Source of the DNA: Thermacetogenium sp. UBA5472
GTDB taxonomy: Bacteria > Bacillota > DSM-12270 > Thermacetogeniales > Thermacetogeniaceae
Direction of reading: 5' to 3'
DNA length: 6,674 nucleotides
NCBI GenBank assembly: GCA_002426495.1
Contig: DIQC01000006.1
Location: 2,147 to 8,820 of the forward strand
This document shows, piece after piece, positions 1 through 6,320 of the stretch; positions within the stretch are counted from its first letter, which is position 1, and the number at the start of each line of letters is the position of its first letter. The notes beneath the pieces are model-generated. The model was given only the letters and a program-made list of their open reading frames with translations, searched no databases and had not been told where the DNA came from. Both the position numbers and the translations under genes were made by a program.

Positions 1-1353
1 GTAGTAGACAAATTTGTGCAGGAATGGGCTGAGGCTAATCATGCTTACCTGTACAAGGATGGAAGAGAACGCTATATTGCGCTTCTCTCTACTGAAGATT
101 TAGAAAATCAGGAAAACCAGGATTTTACTGTCCTCAATAAGCTGCGGGAGATCAGGGTGGGTGATCACATACCGGTGACCATGAGCATTGGAGCTGCTAA
201 AGGGGTGAAAGCAGGGGATTCCGTTTTGCTGGGCCAGCTTGCCCAACAGGCTTTGGAACTCAGCTTGGAGCGCGGGGGTGACCAGGCTGTGGTAAAGAGT
301 GCTGAACATACCTGGTTTTATGGTGGGGACACTGAGGTTGTGGGCAAGCGTAGTAAAGTGCGGGTCAGGGTGACTGCCGCCGAACTTGCTAGGCTGATTC
401 AGCAGGTAAAAAATGTAGTTATCACAGGGCATTCCGGGATGGATTTTGATGTGTTAGGGGCTGCGATGGGATGTGCCGAGATAGTGCGACATTATGATAA
501 ACAGGTGCAGATCCTTGTGGATCACCCGGGTGGGAGAGTGGATAAGCTGGCTGATTATATTAATGAGCGCGTGCCGGGGCTTATCTGTACAAAAGACAGC
601 TTGGAAATAGAGATTGCCTCACAGACGCTTGTGCTGTTTGTGGATGTGCACAGGCCGCAGATGTTTTTACAACATTCGCTGCTGAAACGTGCCGGCTATA
701 TTGCCATCATCGACCACCACAGACGTGGGGAGGAATTTCCAGAGAGATGTAACCTTTCCTATATAATGCCAGGCGCTTCATCCACAAGTGAGCTGGTGGC
801 AGAATTAGTAAACTATTTCCCAGATGTTCGTTTTTCACCCCTTACTGCCACAGCCCTGCTGACCGGGGTCATTGTGGATACCAAAAGGTTTACGTTTTCT
901 ACAAGCGCCCGCACCTTCCGGATAGCGGCTCAGCTTATAGAAGCCGGAGCTGACCAAAGGATGATCAGAGAGCTTTTTACCGACAGCTTGGAGGTAATGT
1001 TATATCGGGCACATATTTTAGAAAATGTAGAATTAGTATTCCAGAGGTTTGCTGTAGCAGCACATGATGAACCTATGGATGGAGCACGCATAGCAGCTTC
1101 CCGGGCAGCAGATACCCTGTTGGAAATTGACGGGGTTGACGCCTCCTTTGCTTTTTACCCCACTGACGAGGGTGCCGGGGTGAGTGCCCGTTCTGCCGGA
1201 GATATCAATGTTCAACGCATTATGGAAAAGATGGGGGGAGGCGGGCACTTTTCTGTCGCTGCCGCTCAGTTGCAGGGTGTTACCATAACAAATGCCCGCT
1301 CCCGTTTGCTGGAGATATTGGAGGATGTGCAGGAGGAGGGAGAACAAAAATAA
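1..1353 (+). CDS. gdpP: Cyclic-di-AMP phosphodiesterase GdpP (YybT family), C-terminal part, 5' truncated by window edge
   Basis: The frame is open from base 1, so the true start lies outside; the GTG at 16 is internal. The visible 450 residues are about two thirds of a typical protein of roughly 650. Missing are the N-terminal membrane helices, the PAS domain and part of the degenerate GGDEF domain, whose end shows as a GGDQ motif (fragment residues 92-95). A complete DHH/DHHA1 phosphodiesterase follows: H144 with D148 and D150 (HxxxDxD), D215 in VDVHRP, DHH at 238-240, D293 in IVDTKRF, and GGGGHF at 412-417 in DHHA1. All expected metal and catalytic residues appear intact, so activity is likely. 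Family members are membrane-anchored and hydrolyse c-di-AMP to pApA with manganese, controlling potassium, osmotic and cell-wall homeostasis. The stop overlaps the rplI start (TAATG), which suggests translational coupling. The identification is firm; the state of the missing N-terminus is unknown. Confidence 0.95.
   Translation, partial: VVDKFVQEWAEANHAYLYKDGRERYIALLSTEDLENQENQDFTVLNKLREIRVGDHIPVTMSIGAAKGVKAGDSVLLGQLAQQALELSLERGGDQAVVKSAEHTWFYGGDTEVVGKRSKVRVRVTAAELARLIQQVKNVVITGHSGMDFDVLGAAMGCAEIVRHYDKQVQILVDHPGGRVDKLADYINERVPGLICTKDSLEIEIASQTLVLFVDVHRPQMFLQHSLLKRAGYIAIIDHHRRGEEFPERCNLSYIMPGASSTSELVAELVNYFPDVRFSPLTATALLTGVIVDTKRFTFSTSARTFRIAAQLIEAGADQRMIRELFTDSLEVMLYRAHILENVELVFQRFAVAAHDEPMDGARIAASRAADTLLEIDGVDASFAFYPTDEGAGVSARSAGDINVQRIMEKMGGGGHFSVAAAQLQGVTITNARSRLLEILEDVQEEGEQK
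1331..1340 (+). promoter_or_regulatory. Ribosome binding site of rplI inside the gdpP 3' end
   Basis: AGGAGGAGGG lies within the last codons of gdpP, 12 nt before the rplI ATG at 1353. It is a strong purine-rich Shine-Dalgarno match, slightly distant. Together with the one-base stop/start overlap it supports the ATG at 1353 as the start of L9. Confidence 0.8.
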
Positions 1354-1799
1354 TGAAAGTCGTTCTACGTGAAGATGTAAAAAGATTAGGAAACAAAGGA
1401 GACATTATTGACGTCGCCGAGGGATATGGCCGCAATTACCTGATACCACGGGGCCTGGCCGTAGCTGCCTCTAAGGGTGTGCTCAAAGATGTTAACTTTG
1501 TCCAGGACAGTCGTGCCAAAAAGGATGCCCGTCAGGAGCAGGATGCTCGCGACTTGGCAACCCGCCTGCAGGAGTTGACAGTGACTGTCGCAGCCAAGTC
1601 TGGTGAAGGAGGAAAGCTCTATGGGGCTGTTACTAGCCGTGATGTGGCAGCTGAATTGGAGCGTTTATTGTCTGAGAAAATTGACAGGCGTAAGATAGAG
1701 ATTCCTGAGGCCATCAAAAAACCGGGAAGCTACCTGATCCTGATCCGTCTGTACCCTGGTGTGCAGGTAGAAATCACATTAAATGTAGTAGCTAAATAA
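1353..1799 (+). CDS. rplI: 50S ribosomal protein L9 (bL9)
   Basis: This 148-residue protein has the usual length for bL9, which binds 23S rRNA at the base of the L1 stalk and helps maintain reading frame. The N-terminal domain carries the family signature at residues 13-40: G13, G16, V21, G24-Y25, N28-Y29-L30, G34, A36, S40. A charged helix-rich linker follows (about 41-75, with KKDARQEQDARDLATRL). The C-terminal domain includes GEGGKLYGAVTSRD and the end IRLYPGVQVEITLNVVAK. The start overlaps the gdpP stop by one base, and lonC follows after 35 nt. The gdpP-rplI-dnaB neighbourhood is well known in Firmicutes. Nothing looks truncated or unusual. Confidence 0.99.
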   Translation: MKVVLREDVKRLGNKGDIIDVAEGYGRNYLIPRGLAVAASKGVLKDVNFVQDSRAKKDARQEQDARDLATRLQELTVTVAAKSGEGGKLYGAVTSRDVAAELERLLSEKIDRRKIEIPEAIKKPGSYLILIRLYPGVQVEITLNVVAK

Positions 1800-1817
1800 A
1801 CCCTTTGGTTCTTGACA

Positions 1818-1829
1818 GGAGAGGAGAGG
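1818..1829 (+). promoter_or_regulatory. Ribosome binding site of lonC
   Basis: AGGAGAGGAGAG sits in the short rplI-lonC gap, 5 nt before the ATG at 1835. It decides the start, because the next in-frame ATG codons are far into the protein. Its strength suggests independent translation initiation rather than coupling to rplI. Confidence 0.8.
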
Positions 1830-1834
1830 CCTAA

Positions 1835-3769
1835 ATGAGTGGAGGATGTAATAACGAACAGGAAGCACAAAATATTGCCCATAAGCAGATAAAGCGAAAT
1901 GAGATTAAAAGCCGTATCACTGCACTCTATCAGGTGCTCGGTGAAATATACGGATCGGAAAAGTTGGTACTGCGAGCCAGCAAGCTGGGGGTTTTGAAGC
2001 AGATTCGGTCCAACAGGCTGGGAGAGCAAGTTCTGGCACTGCAGAAGTTGGTTAATGGCGATCCTACTCTGGGAAAGCCGCCACGTATGGCAGAAATTCC
2101 ACAGATTCTGGATGAACTTGAAGATGATCTGTCCCAGATCGTGGCCAGGCATCTTGTGGAGGAAGACCTGGAAAGGAAAATCGCTGAAAAACTTCAGGAG
2201 CGCCAAGAGCAGTATCTGGATGATATGAAGGTGCAGGTGCTCAAAGAGAAAGGCACACCTGAGAACGCCGCAACCCTAAAGAAACTGGCAGTTTTCGAAA
2301 AATTAAAACAAACGAGTCTAAATACATCAGTCAGTGAGATTCTCCGTCCACAGTCGGTAACGGAAATTATAGGCCAGGACCGGGCGTTAAAATCATTAAT
2401 TGCCAAACTGGCAGCACCCTATCCTCAGCATATACTGCTTTATGGACCTCCGGGTGTAGGTAAGACATCAGCTGCCCGTATCGCTTTGCGGCAGGTCAAA
2501 GGCATGCTAGAATCTCCTTTTACAGATGATGCCCCTCTCATCGAGGTGGACGGAACCACACTGCGCTGGGATCCTCGGGATATCACCAATCCCCTGTTGG
2601 GTTCAGTCCATGACCCCATTTATCAGGGGGCGAGGCGCGATCTGGCGGAAAGCGGTATTCCAGAGCCTAAGTTCGGCCTGGTGACTGACGCTCATGGAGG
2701 CGTGCTGTTCATCGATGAGATTGGGGATGTTGATCCCATTCTCCAGAACAAGCTGTTGAAGGTGCTGGAGGACAAAAAGGTCTTTTTTGAGTCCTCTTAT
2801 TATGATCCCAGTGACCCGATGGTACCTGAGTACATTAAAAAGATCTTTGAAGAGGGCGCTCCTGCGGACTTTGTCTTCATCGGCGCTACCACCCGCCAAC
2901 CGGAGGAGATCAATCCCGCTTTCCGTTCCAGGTGTGCGGAGATATATTTTGACTGTTTGACACCTTTAGATATCCAAAAGATTATACGGCAGGCAGCACG
3001 CAAACTGGGTGTTTCTTTGGAGAGCGGTATTGCCCAGGCGGTCAGTGAATACACCATAGAAGCGCGTAAAGCGACAAATATTCTGGTGGATGCCTATTCC
3101 GCGGCACGCTGCCGTAAAAATAGGTCTAAGAGTAAAAACATCAGGATCACACTCAAAGATCTGCAAGGAGTTTTACAGGTGAGCAGGCTGACCCCCTATG
3201 TGACGACACATGCAGAATCCGGAGGAGAGATCGGGCGCATTTTCGGCTTGGCTGTTGCGGGTTTTGTGGGAACGATCATCGAGATCGAAGCTGTCGCCTT
3301 TCCGGCAAAGAAAGCGAAAGGCGGAACTGTTCGCTTCAATGATGCGGCAGGAACGATGGCCAAAGACTCTGTGTTCAACGCACTTGCTGTTTACAGAAAA
3401 CTAACAGGCAAGGATGCCGCTGATTATGATATTCACGTCAACATCATCGGCGGGGGGAGGGTAGATGGTCCTTCTGCTGGAGCAGCCATATTTCTAGCCA
3501 TCTATAGCGCTCTGGAGGGCATTCCTCTGCGACAGGATGTGGCAGTGACCGGTGAGCTCTCCATCCAGGGCAATGTATGCGGTGTGGGCGGTATCACTGA
3601 AAAGATCTATGGGGCTCGCCAGATAGGTGTCAATAAGGTCCTAGTTCCCCAAGCGAACAGCCGTGAACTGCCTGATGAAATGTGGGGTGTTCAGGTGGTC
3701 AAAATCGATGAAGTCACAGAGGCTTTTCCCCACATTATTTTTTCTGAAGGGTCAGTGAGGGAGAATTAA
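1835..3769 (+). CDS. lonC: LonC-type ATP-dependent serine protease (Lon family, no LAN domain)
   Basis: The 644-residue protein has three visible parts. Residues 1 to about 170 are charged and helical, likely coiled coil near 90-150 (EEDLERKIAEKLQERQ), and lack the Lon substrate-binding domain. The AAA+ module (about 175-460) has Walker A GPPGVGKT at 204-211, Walker B LFIDEIGD with D294 and E295, sensor-1-like GATTR at 350-354 and candidate arginine fingers R364/R366. The C-terminal Lon protease domain has the catalytic serine S547 in DGPSAGAA and the dyad lysine K590 in GGITEK. All catalytic residues are present. Domain order and length fit the LonC group described from spore formers, distinct from LonA (with LAN domain) and from membrane-anchored LonB; no transmembrane segment is evident. 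A soluble ATP-driven protease is expected, with substrates unknown. Its stop overlaps the dnaB start (TAATG). The Lon family call is firm; the LonC subgroup rests on architecture and recall. Confidence 0.93.
   Translation: MSGGCNNEQEAQNIAHKQIKRNEIKSRITALYQVLGEIYGSEKLVLRASKLGVLKQIRSNRLGEQVLALQKLVNGDPTLGKPPRMAEIPQILDELEDDLSQIVARHLVEEDLERKIAEKLQERQEQYLDDMKVQVLKEKGTPENAATLKKLAVFEKLKQTSLNTSVSEILRPQSVTEIIGQDRALKSLIAKLAAPYPQHILLYGPPGVGKTSAARIALRQVKGMLESPFTDDAPLIEVDGTTLRWDPRDITNPLLGSVHDPIYQGARRDLAESGIPEPKFGLVTDAHGGVLFIDEIGDVDPILQNKLLKVLEDKKVFFESSYYDPSDPMVPEYIKKIFEEGAPADFVFIGATTRQPEEINPAFRSRCAEIYFDCLTPLDIQKIIRQAARKLGVSLESGIAQAVSEYTIEARKATNILVDAYSAARCRKNRSKSKNIRITLKDLQGVLQVSRLTPYVTTHAESGGEIGRIFGLAVAGFVGTIIEIEAVAFPAKKAKGGTVRFNDAAGTMAKDSVFNALAVYRKLTGKDAADYDIHVNIIGGGRVDGPSAGAAIFLAIYSALEGIPLRQDVAVTGELSIQGNVCGVGGITEKIYGARQIGVNKVLVPQANSRELPDEMWGVQVVKIDEVTEAFPHIIFSEGSVREN
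3757..3763 (+). promoter_or_regulatory. Ribosome binding site of dnaB inside the lonC 3' end
   Basis: The purine stretch around TGAGGGAG lies at the end of lonC, about 5 nt before the ATG at 3769. It supports that ATG as the helicase start. The following MEHIERTPPHNLEAEQAVLG is a normal DnaB N-terminus. Confidence 0.65.
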
Positions 3770-5130
3770 TGGAACATATAGAGCGTACCCCCCCTCATAA
3801 TCTTGAAGCAGAACAGGCGGTTCTCGGTGCTTTGCTGCTGGCTCCTGATAGTTTCTCGGTTGTGTCTGAGATCCTATGGCCAGAAAGCTTCTATGGGGAA
3901 GGGCACCGCCAAATATACAGCACTCTCAAGGAGATGGCTGAATCTGGGCGTCCTATCGACCTGGTAACCGTGACTGAGGAACTGCAGCATCGGGAGCTGC
4001 TGGATAAGGTAGGGGGAGCAGCCTACCTGGCCGAATTGGCCGGAGCTGTCCCCTCAGCTGTTAATGCCGGTTATTATGCCAGCATTGTGGCAGATAAGGG
4101 ACTGCTGAGGGCTCTGATCAATACGTGTGCTCAGCTTGCCACTCGAGGATATGATGATGGGGCAGATAGTGAATACCTGCTGGATGATGCTGAGCGGATG
4201 ATCATGGACCTGAGCCAGAAGCGTGTCAGCAAGAGTTATCGTTCCATCAGGGAGCTCTTAGTGGAAGTGCTGGAGAAGATCGAGCAACTCTGCCAGAAAA
4301 AGGGGGGTGTCACAGGCCTCCCCACAGGGTTCACCGAATTAGACAAATATACTTCCGGTCTGCAGCCATCTGACCTAATCCTGTTGGCTGCCAGGCCTTC
4401 CATGGGTAAAACTGCTCTGGGGCTCAATATTGCCCAAAATATGGCAGTAAAACATGGGATCCCTGTCGGTATTTTCAGTTTGGAAATGTCCGGGGACCAG
4501 GTTGCCCAAAGGCTCCTCTCTGCCGAATCACTGGTCGACCAGCAGCGGCTGCGCACAGGGTTTTTGGGAGAGGAGGATTGGCCTCGCCTTTTAAAGGCGG
4601 CTACGAAACTATCTGAGGCACCTATCTATATAGATGATACACCGGCGATTACACTACTGGAACTGCGGAGTAAGGCCCGGCGTTTGAAGCTGGAATATGG
4701 AGTCGGCATGCTGATAATCGACTATCTGCAGCTGATGCAGGCGGGCAAGCGAACGGAAAACCGTGTCCAGGAGATCTCTGAGATCTCTCGCTTTCTTAAG
4801 GCACTGGCCAGAGAATTGGATGTTCCAGTACTGGCACTCTCACAGCTGAGCCGTGCTGTTGAGCAGAGGGGCGGGGATCGTAAACCGATACTATCTGACC
4901 TGCGGGAGAGCGGCAGTCTGGAACAGGACTCAGATGTGGTGATGTTTATTTATCGTGATGAATATTATAATGATGATTCAGAGGACAAGGGTATTGCTGA
5001 TATTATTATCTCCAAGCAGCGCAATGGCCCTACGGGAACAATACAGCTGGCCTTTCTCAAGGAATTTACTAAATTCGTCAACTTGGAGAAAAGAGATGCT
5101 CCTCTCCCTCAGGGGGAGGATTCCGAGTAA
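3769..5130 (+). CDS. dnaB: Replicative DNA helicase DnaB (DnaC in Bacillus nomenclature)
   Basis: This 453-residue protein has the normal length for the hexameric replicative helicase, which unwinds DNA 5'-3' at the fork and binds primase (DnaG). The N-terminal domain (about 5-110) opens with PPHNLEAEQAVLGALL. A helical linker (about 150-180) leads to the RecA-like motor. Motor motifs are Walker A ARPSMGKT (208-215), Walker B LIIDYLQL with D318, motif H3 LSQLSR with Q359, and SDLRESG (376-382), which contains the conserved R379. No intein interrupts Walker A or the other conserved blocks where DnaB inteins usually sit. The gene is the last of the gdpP-rplI-lonC-dnaB block and overlaps lonC by one base. 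No strong intrinsic terminator follows directly, only GC-rich hairpins. The identification is certain. Confidence 0.99.
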   Translation: MEHIERTPPHNLEAEQAVLGALLLAPDSFSVVSEILWPESFYGEGHRQIYSTLKEMAESGRPIDLVTVTEELQHRELLDKVGGAAYLAELAGAVPSAVNAGYYASIVADKGLLRALINTCAQLATRGYDDGADSEYLLDDAERMIMDLSQKRVSKSYRSIRELLVEVLEKIEQLCQKKGGVTGLPTGFTELDKYTSGLQPSDLILLAARPSMGKTALGLNIAQNMAVKHGIPVGIFSLEMSGDQVAQRLLSAESLVDQQRLRTGFLGEEDWPRLLKAATKLSEAPIYIDDTPAITLLELRSKARRLKLEYGVGMLIIDYLQLMQAGKRTENRVQEISEISRFLKALARELDVPVLALSQLSRAVEQRGGDRKPILSDLRESGSLEQDSDVVMFIYRDEYYNDDSEDKGIADIIISKQRNGPTGTIQLAFLKEFTKFVNLEKRDAPLPQGEDSE

Positions 5131-5138
5131 CTTGGTGT

Positions 5139-5173
5139 CCGGCGCCAGTTATGCAGTATATGCATCTGGCCGG
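5139..5173 (+). other. Potential bulged stem-loop directly after dnaB
   Basis: GCCAG (5144-5148) pairs with CTGGC (5166-5170), and ATGCA (5151-5155) pairs with TGCAT (5161-5165) around a GTATA loop. The outer CCG (5139-5141) can add pairs with CGG (5171-5173) across a 2-nt bulge. It starts 9 nt after the dnaB stop and has no following T-run, so it is more likely an mRNA 3'-end or processing structure than a classic terminator. No function is demonstrated. Confidence 0.4.
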
Positions 5174-5200
5174 GGATGGCGCTGGAATCACCCCCGGTTT
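5170..5200 (+). terminator. Possible weak terminator hairpin of the dnaB operon
   Basis: CCGGGG (5170-5175) can pair with CCCCGG (5192-5197). A variant extends the stem with GAT/ATC (5175-5177 with 5187-5189). Only three T residues follow, so it is at best a weak intrinsic terminator. It shares bases 5170-5173 with the preceding hairpin, so the two full structures exclude each other. Confidence 0.3.
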
Positions 5201-5285
5201 GGCACAGGATTCTTGGAGTGGGGCTGTAGTCGGGCGGGCGATTGGGATGAAGGGATATCATTATCACTGATTAACAGCACTAGCC

Positions 5286-5333
5286 AAAAAAGTAAAAAAA
5301 GTAATTGACTAGCAAAAGCCATGCTGGTATAAT
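5286..5333 (+). promoter_or_regulatory. Strong SigA-type promoter of veg with A-rich upstream tract
   Basis: The -35 box TTGACT (5305-5310) has five of six consensus bases. A 17-bp spacer leads to a perfect -10 box TATAAT (5328-5333) preceded by TGG (5325-5327), an extended -10. Directly upstream is an A-rich tract (5286-5304, two A-runs each ending in GT) resembling an UP element for the RNA polymerase alpha C-terminal domain. Transcription is expected to start near 5340, about 48 nt before the veg start codon. The veg promoter of Bacillus subtilis is a classic very strong SigA promoter, which fits this arrangement. Confidence 0.92.
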
Positions 5334-5373
5334 ATTATGAATGTGAAGTATTTTATGGTGATAAAAAAGCGTG

Positions 5374-5382
5374 AGAAGGTGA
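5374..5382 (+). promoter_or_regulatory. Ribosome binding site that fixes the veg start
   Basis: AGAAGGTGA matches the 16S rRNA anti-Shine-Dalgarno well and ends 5 nt before the ATG at 5388. It selects this ATG over the in-frame ATG at 5337, which lies only 4 bases beyond the -10 box and so outside the expected transcript. Confidence 0.85.
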
Positions 5383-5387
5383 TACTC

Positions 5388-5663
5388 ATGGCTACCAAAG
5401 AAGTGCTTGCAGAGATCAAAGAAGACCTAGAAACCTTTGTAGGAACCAGAGTAAAGCTCAAGTCATTCAAAGGCAGGAACAAGGTCGTTGAGCGAGAGGG
5501 AGTCCTGGAATGCACCTATCCCAATATCTTTGTCATAAAGCTTGACGAAAAGAGAACGCAGCGACGGGTCTCATTTAGTTACACTGATGTTCTTACAGAA
5601 AGTGTCGAATTGACTATCTGTAGCGATGGTGGAGATATTAAGATTGCAGCAGCCCGTGGATAA
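5388..5663 (+). CDS. veg: Veg family protein
   Basis: From the ATG at 5388 the protein has 91 residues, close to the usual 80-90 of the Veg family. It begins MATKEVLAEIKEDLETFVG and has the characteristic block RVKLKSFKGRNKVVEREGVL, then TYPNIFVIKLDE, then RRVSFSYTDVLTESVELTI. The fold is expected to be a small SH3-like beta barrel. In B. subtilis Veg is abundant in vegetative cells and has been linked to biofilm formation and to spore outgrowth; its molecular activity is not settled. The gene has its own strong promoter and an intrinsic terminator, so it is probably monocistronic. In Bacillus it lies near ispE and small acid-soluble spore protein genes; neither is seen here before the window ends. 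The C-terminal tail SDGGDIKIAAARG is an unremarkable extension. Confidence 0.95.
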   Translation: MATKEVLAEIKEDLETFVGTRVKLKSFKGRNKVVEREGVLECTYPNIFVIKLDEKRTQRRVSFSYTDVLTESVELTICSDGGDIKIAAARG

Positions 5664-5681
5664 CCGGGCATCAAGAAGACT

Positions 5682-5713
5682 AACCCTTCGGAGTGAATCC
5701 GGAGGGTTTTTTT
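5682..5713 (+). terminator. Intrinsic terminator of veg
   Basis: The left arm AACCCTTCGGA (5682-5692) pairs with TCCGGAGGGTT (5698-5708) as an 11-bp stem with one G-U pair and a GTGAA loop. It is followed by a run of seven T (5707-5713). It lies 18 nt after the veg stop. This is a textbook Rho-independent terminator and separates veg from the downstream region. Confidence 0.95.
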
Positions 5714-5868
5714 CATGGACAACCTCCCTTCTGATGTTCTACAGATAACTGTTCTTCTACCTGCCTACCTACCTTTGTTTGAATCCTGTTTCATCTTTGT
5801 AACTGATTCGCTCATCAGCAAGCAGCCGTATGAATACCTTTGAGGTCTTAGTCATGATCCATTCTTGT

Positions 5869-5892
5869 GGCGGTTCCTTTACCGGAACCGCC
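5869..5892. repeat. Perfect 9-bp inverted repeat in the veg downstream gap
   Basis: GGCGGTTCC (5869-5877) and GGAACCGCC (5884-5892) are exact reverse complements separated by TTTACC. An outer TTG/CAA pairing (5865-5867 with 5897-5899) is possible across an internal loop. Neither strand has a T-run after the stem, so it is not a standard intrinsic terminator. It could be an RNA hairpin or a protein-binding palindrome. Confidence 0.6.
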
Positions 5893-6224
5893 TCCGCAAT
5901 GGGCCTTAGTGAGAAATGGAACCATTTAATAGCATGTTCATATAATAATCAGTACAACAGTAGAAACCATATTACTGAAGGTAAGGAGTGGGTGCGGGTG
6001 GCACTAGGCAGATGGCTTCCATACCTTTCGGATAAACCCTATACAGTTCAGGATAGTGGTAATGGCAACGCTATGAAGAAAAAAAGCAAGTCTACAATTA
6101 AATATGGCTCAGCAGAGAATGATAAAAGGCCTGCCGCTCATTCCGCAAGGGGCGGGTGATGCAGTGGGCGTGGCGGCCGGGTGTCGCCAATCTAAAAAGA
6201 GTAGTAACAATTTTTTAGTATGGA

Positions 6225-6252
6225 AATATGATGAAAATATATGGCATACCAA
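6225..6252 (+). promoter_or_regulatory. Weak SigE-like (mother-cell sporulation) promoter candidate
   Basis: AATATG (6225-6230) resembles the ATATT-type -35, and CATACCAA (6245-6252) resembles the CATACA-T -10 with two mismatches. The spacing is 14 nt, in the range usual for SigE. It would start transcription near 6259, about 60 nt before the GTG at 6321. The region is AT-rich, so a chance match is quite possible. Confidence 0.25.
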
Positions 6253-6304
6253 TTGGCTATTATGTGCCATCGGCCAAAGGATGTGAAGCCATATCTTAAA
6301 ATAT

Positions 6305-6313
6305 AAAGGGGGT
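6305..6313 (+). promoter_or_regulatory. Ribosome binding site of the Cys-rich gene
   Basis: AAAGGGGGT ends 7 nt before the GTG at 6321. An in-frame TAG at 6315-6317 rules out any earlier start, and the first in-frame ATG is only at codon 60. The GTG is therefore the only sensible start. Confidence 0.75.
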
Positions 6314-6320
6314 ATAGCTT

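Larger units (their letters stand above)
5714..6320. other. 607-nt region without a supportable gene
   Basis: Open frames here (for example 5830-6159 and 6104-6286 on the + strand) lack Shine-Dalgarno sequences, recognisable protein features or coherent composition. I do not call them. The visible structure is as follows: a tetranucleotide-like CTACCTGCCTACCTACC stretch near 5759-5775; a perfect inverted repeat at 5869-5892; a TATAAT at 5941-5946 with a poor -35; a GC-rich stretch around 6127-6190; and AT-rich DNA from about 6196 with a possible sporulation-type promoter. No tRNA, known riboswitch core or insertion-sequence end was recognised. It could be a long leader, a noncoding RNA locus or decayed coding sequence. 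Confidence 0.6.

Noticed and set aside
1812..1840. TTGACA at 1812-1817 as a -35 box for lonC
   Set aside because: No -10-like hexamer lies 16-18 bp downstream; at 17 bp the sequence is ATGAGT, the start of the gene itself.
4376..5130. Intein in dnaB
   Set aside because: Walker A, Walker B, H3 and the SDLRESG block are contiguous and the protein has normal length, so no intein is present.
5262..5275. TTATCACTG as a DnaA box near dnaB
   Set aside because: It mismatches the TTATNCACA consensus at several positions, stands alone and lacks other origin features.
5777..5790. TTTGAATCCTG as a tRNA T-loop
   Set aside because: No acceptor, D or anticodon arms can be placed in the surrounding 80 bases.
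5830..6159. + strand open frame of 109 codons after veg
   Set aside because: No Shine-Dalgarno before the ATG, no recognisable domain, patchy low-complexity composition, and a perfect hairpin inside it. It is most likely a chance frame.
6104..6286. + strand open frame of 60 codons beginning MAQQRM
   Set aside because: No ribosome binding site upstream and no family resemblance I can defend; a small acid-soluble spore protein was considered but the conserved motif is absent.
6290..6298. CATATCTTA as a SigK -10 (CATA-n3-TA)
   Set aside because: No AC -35 element at the required distance, and the implied start near 6305 would coincide with the ribosome binding site.
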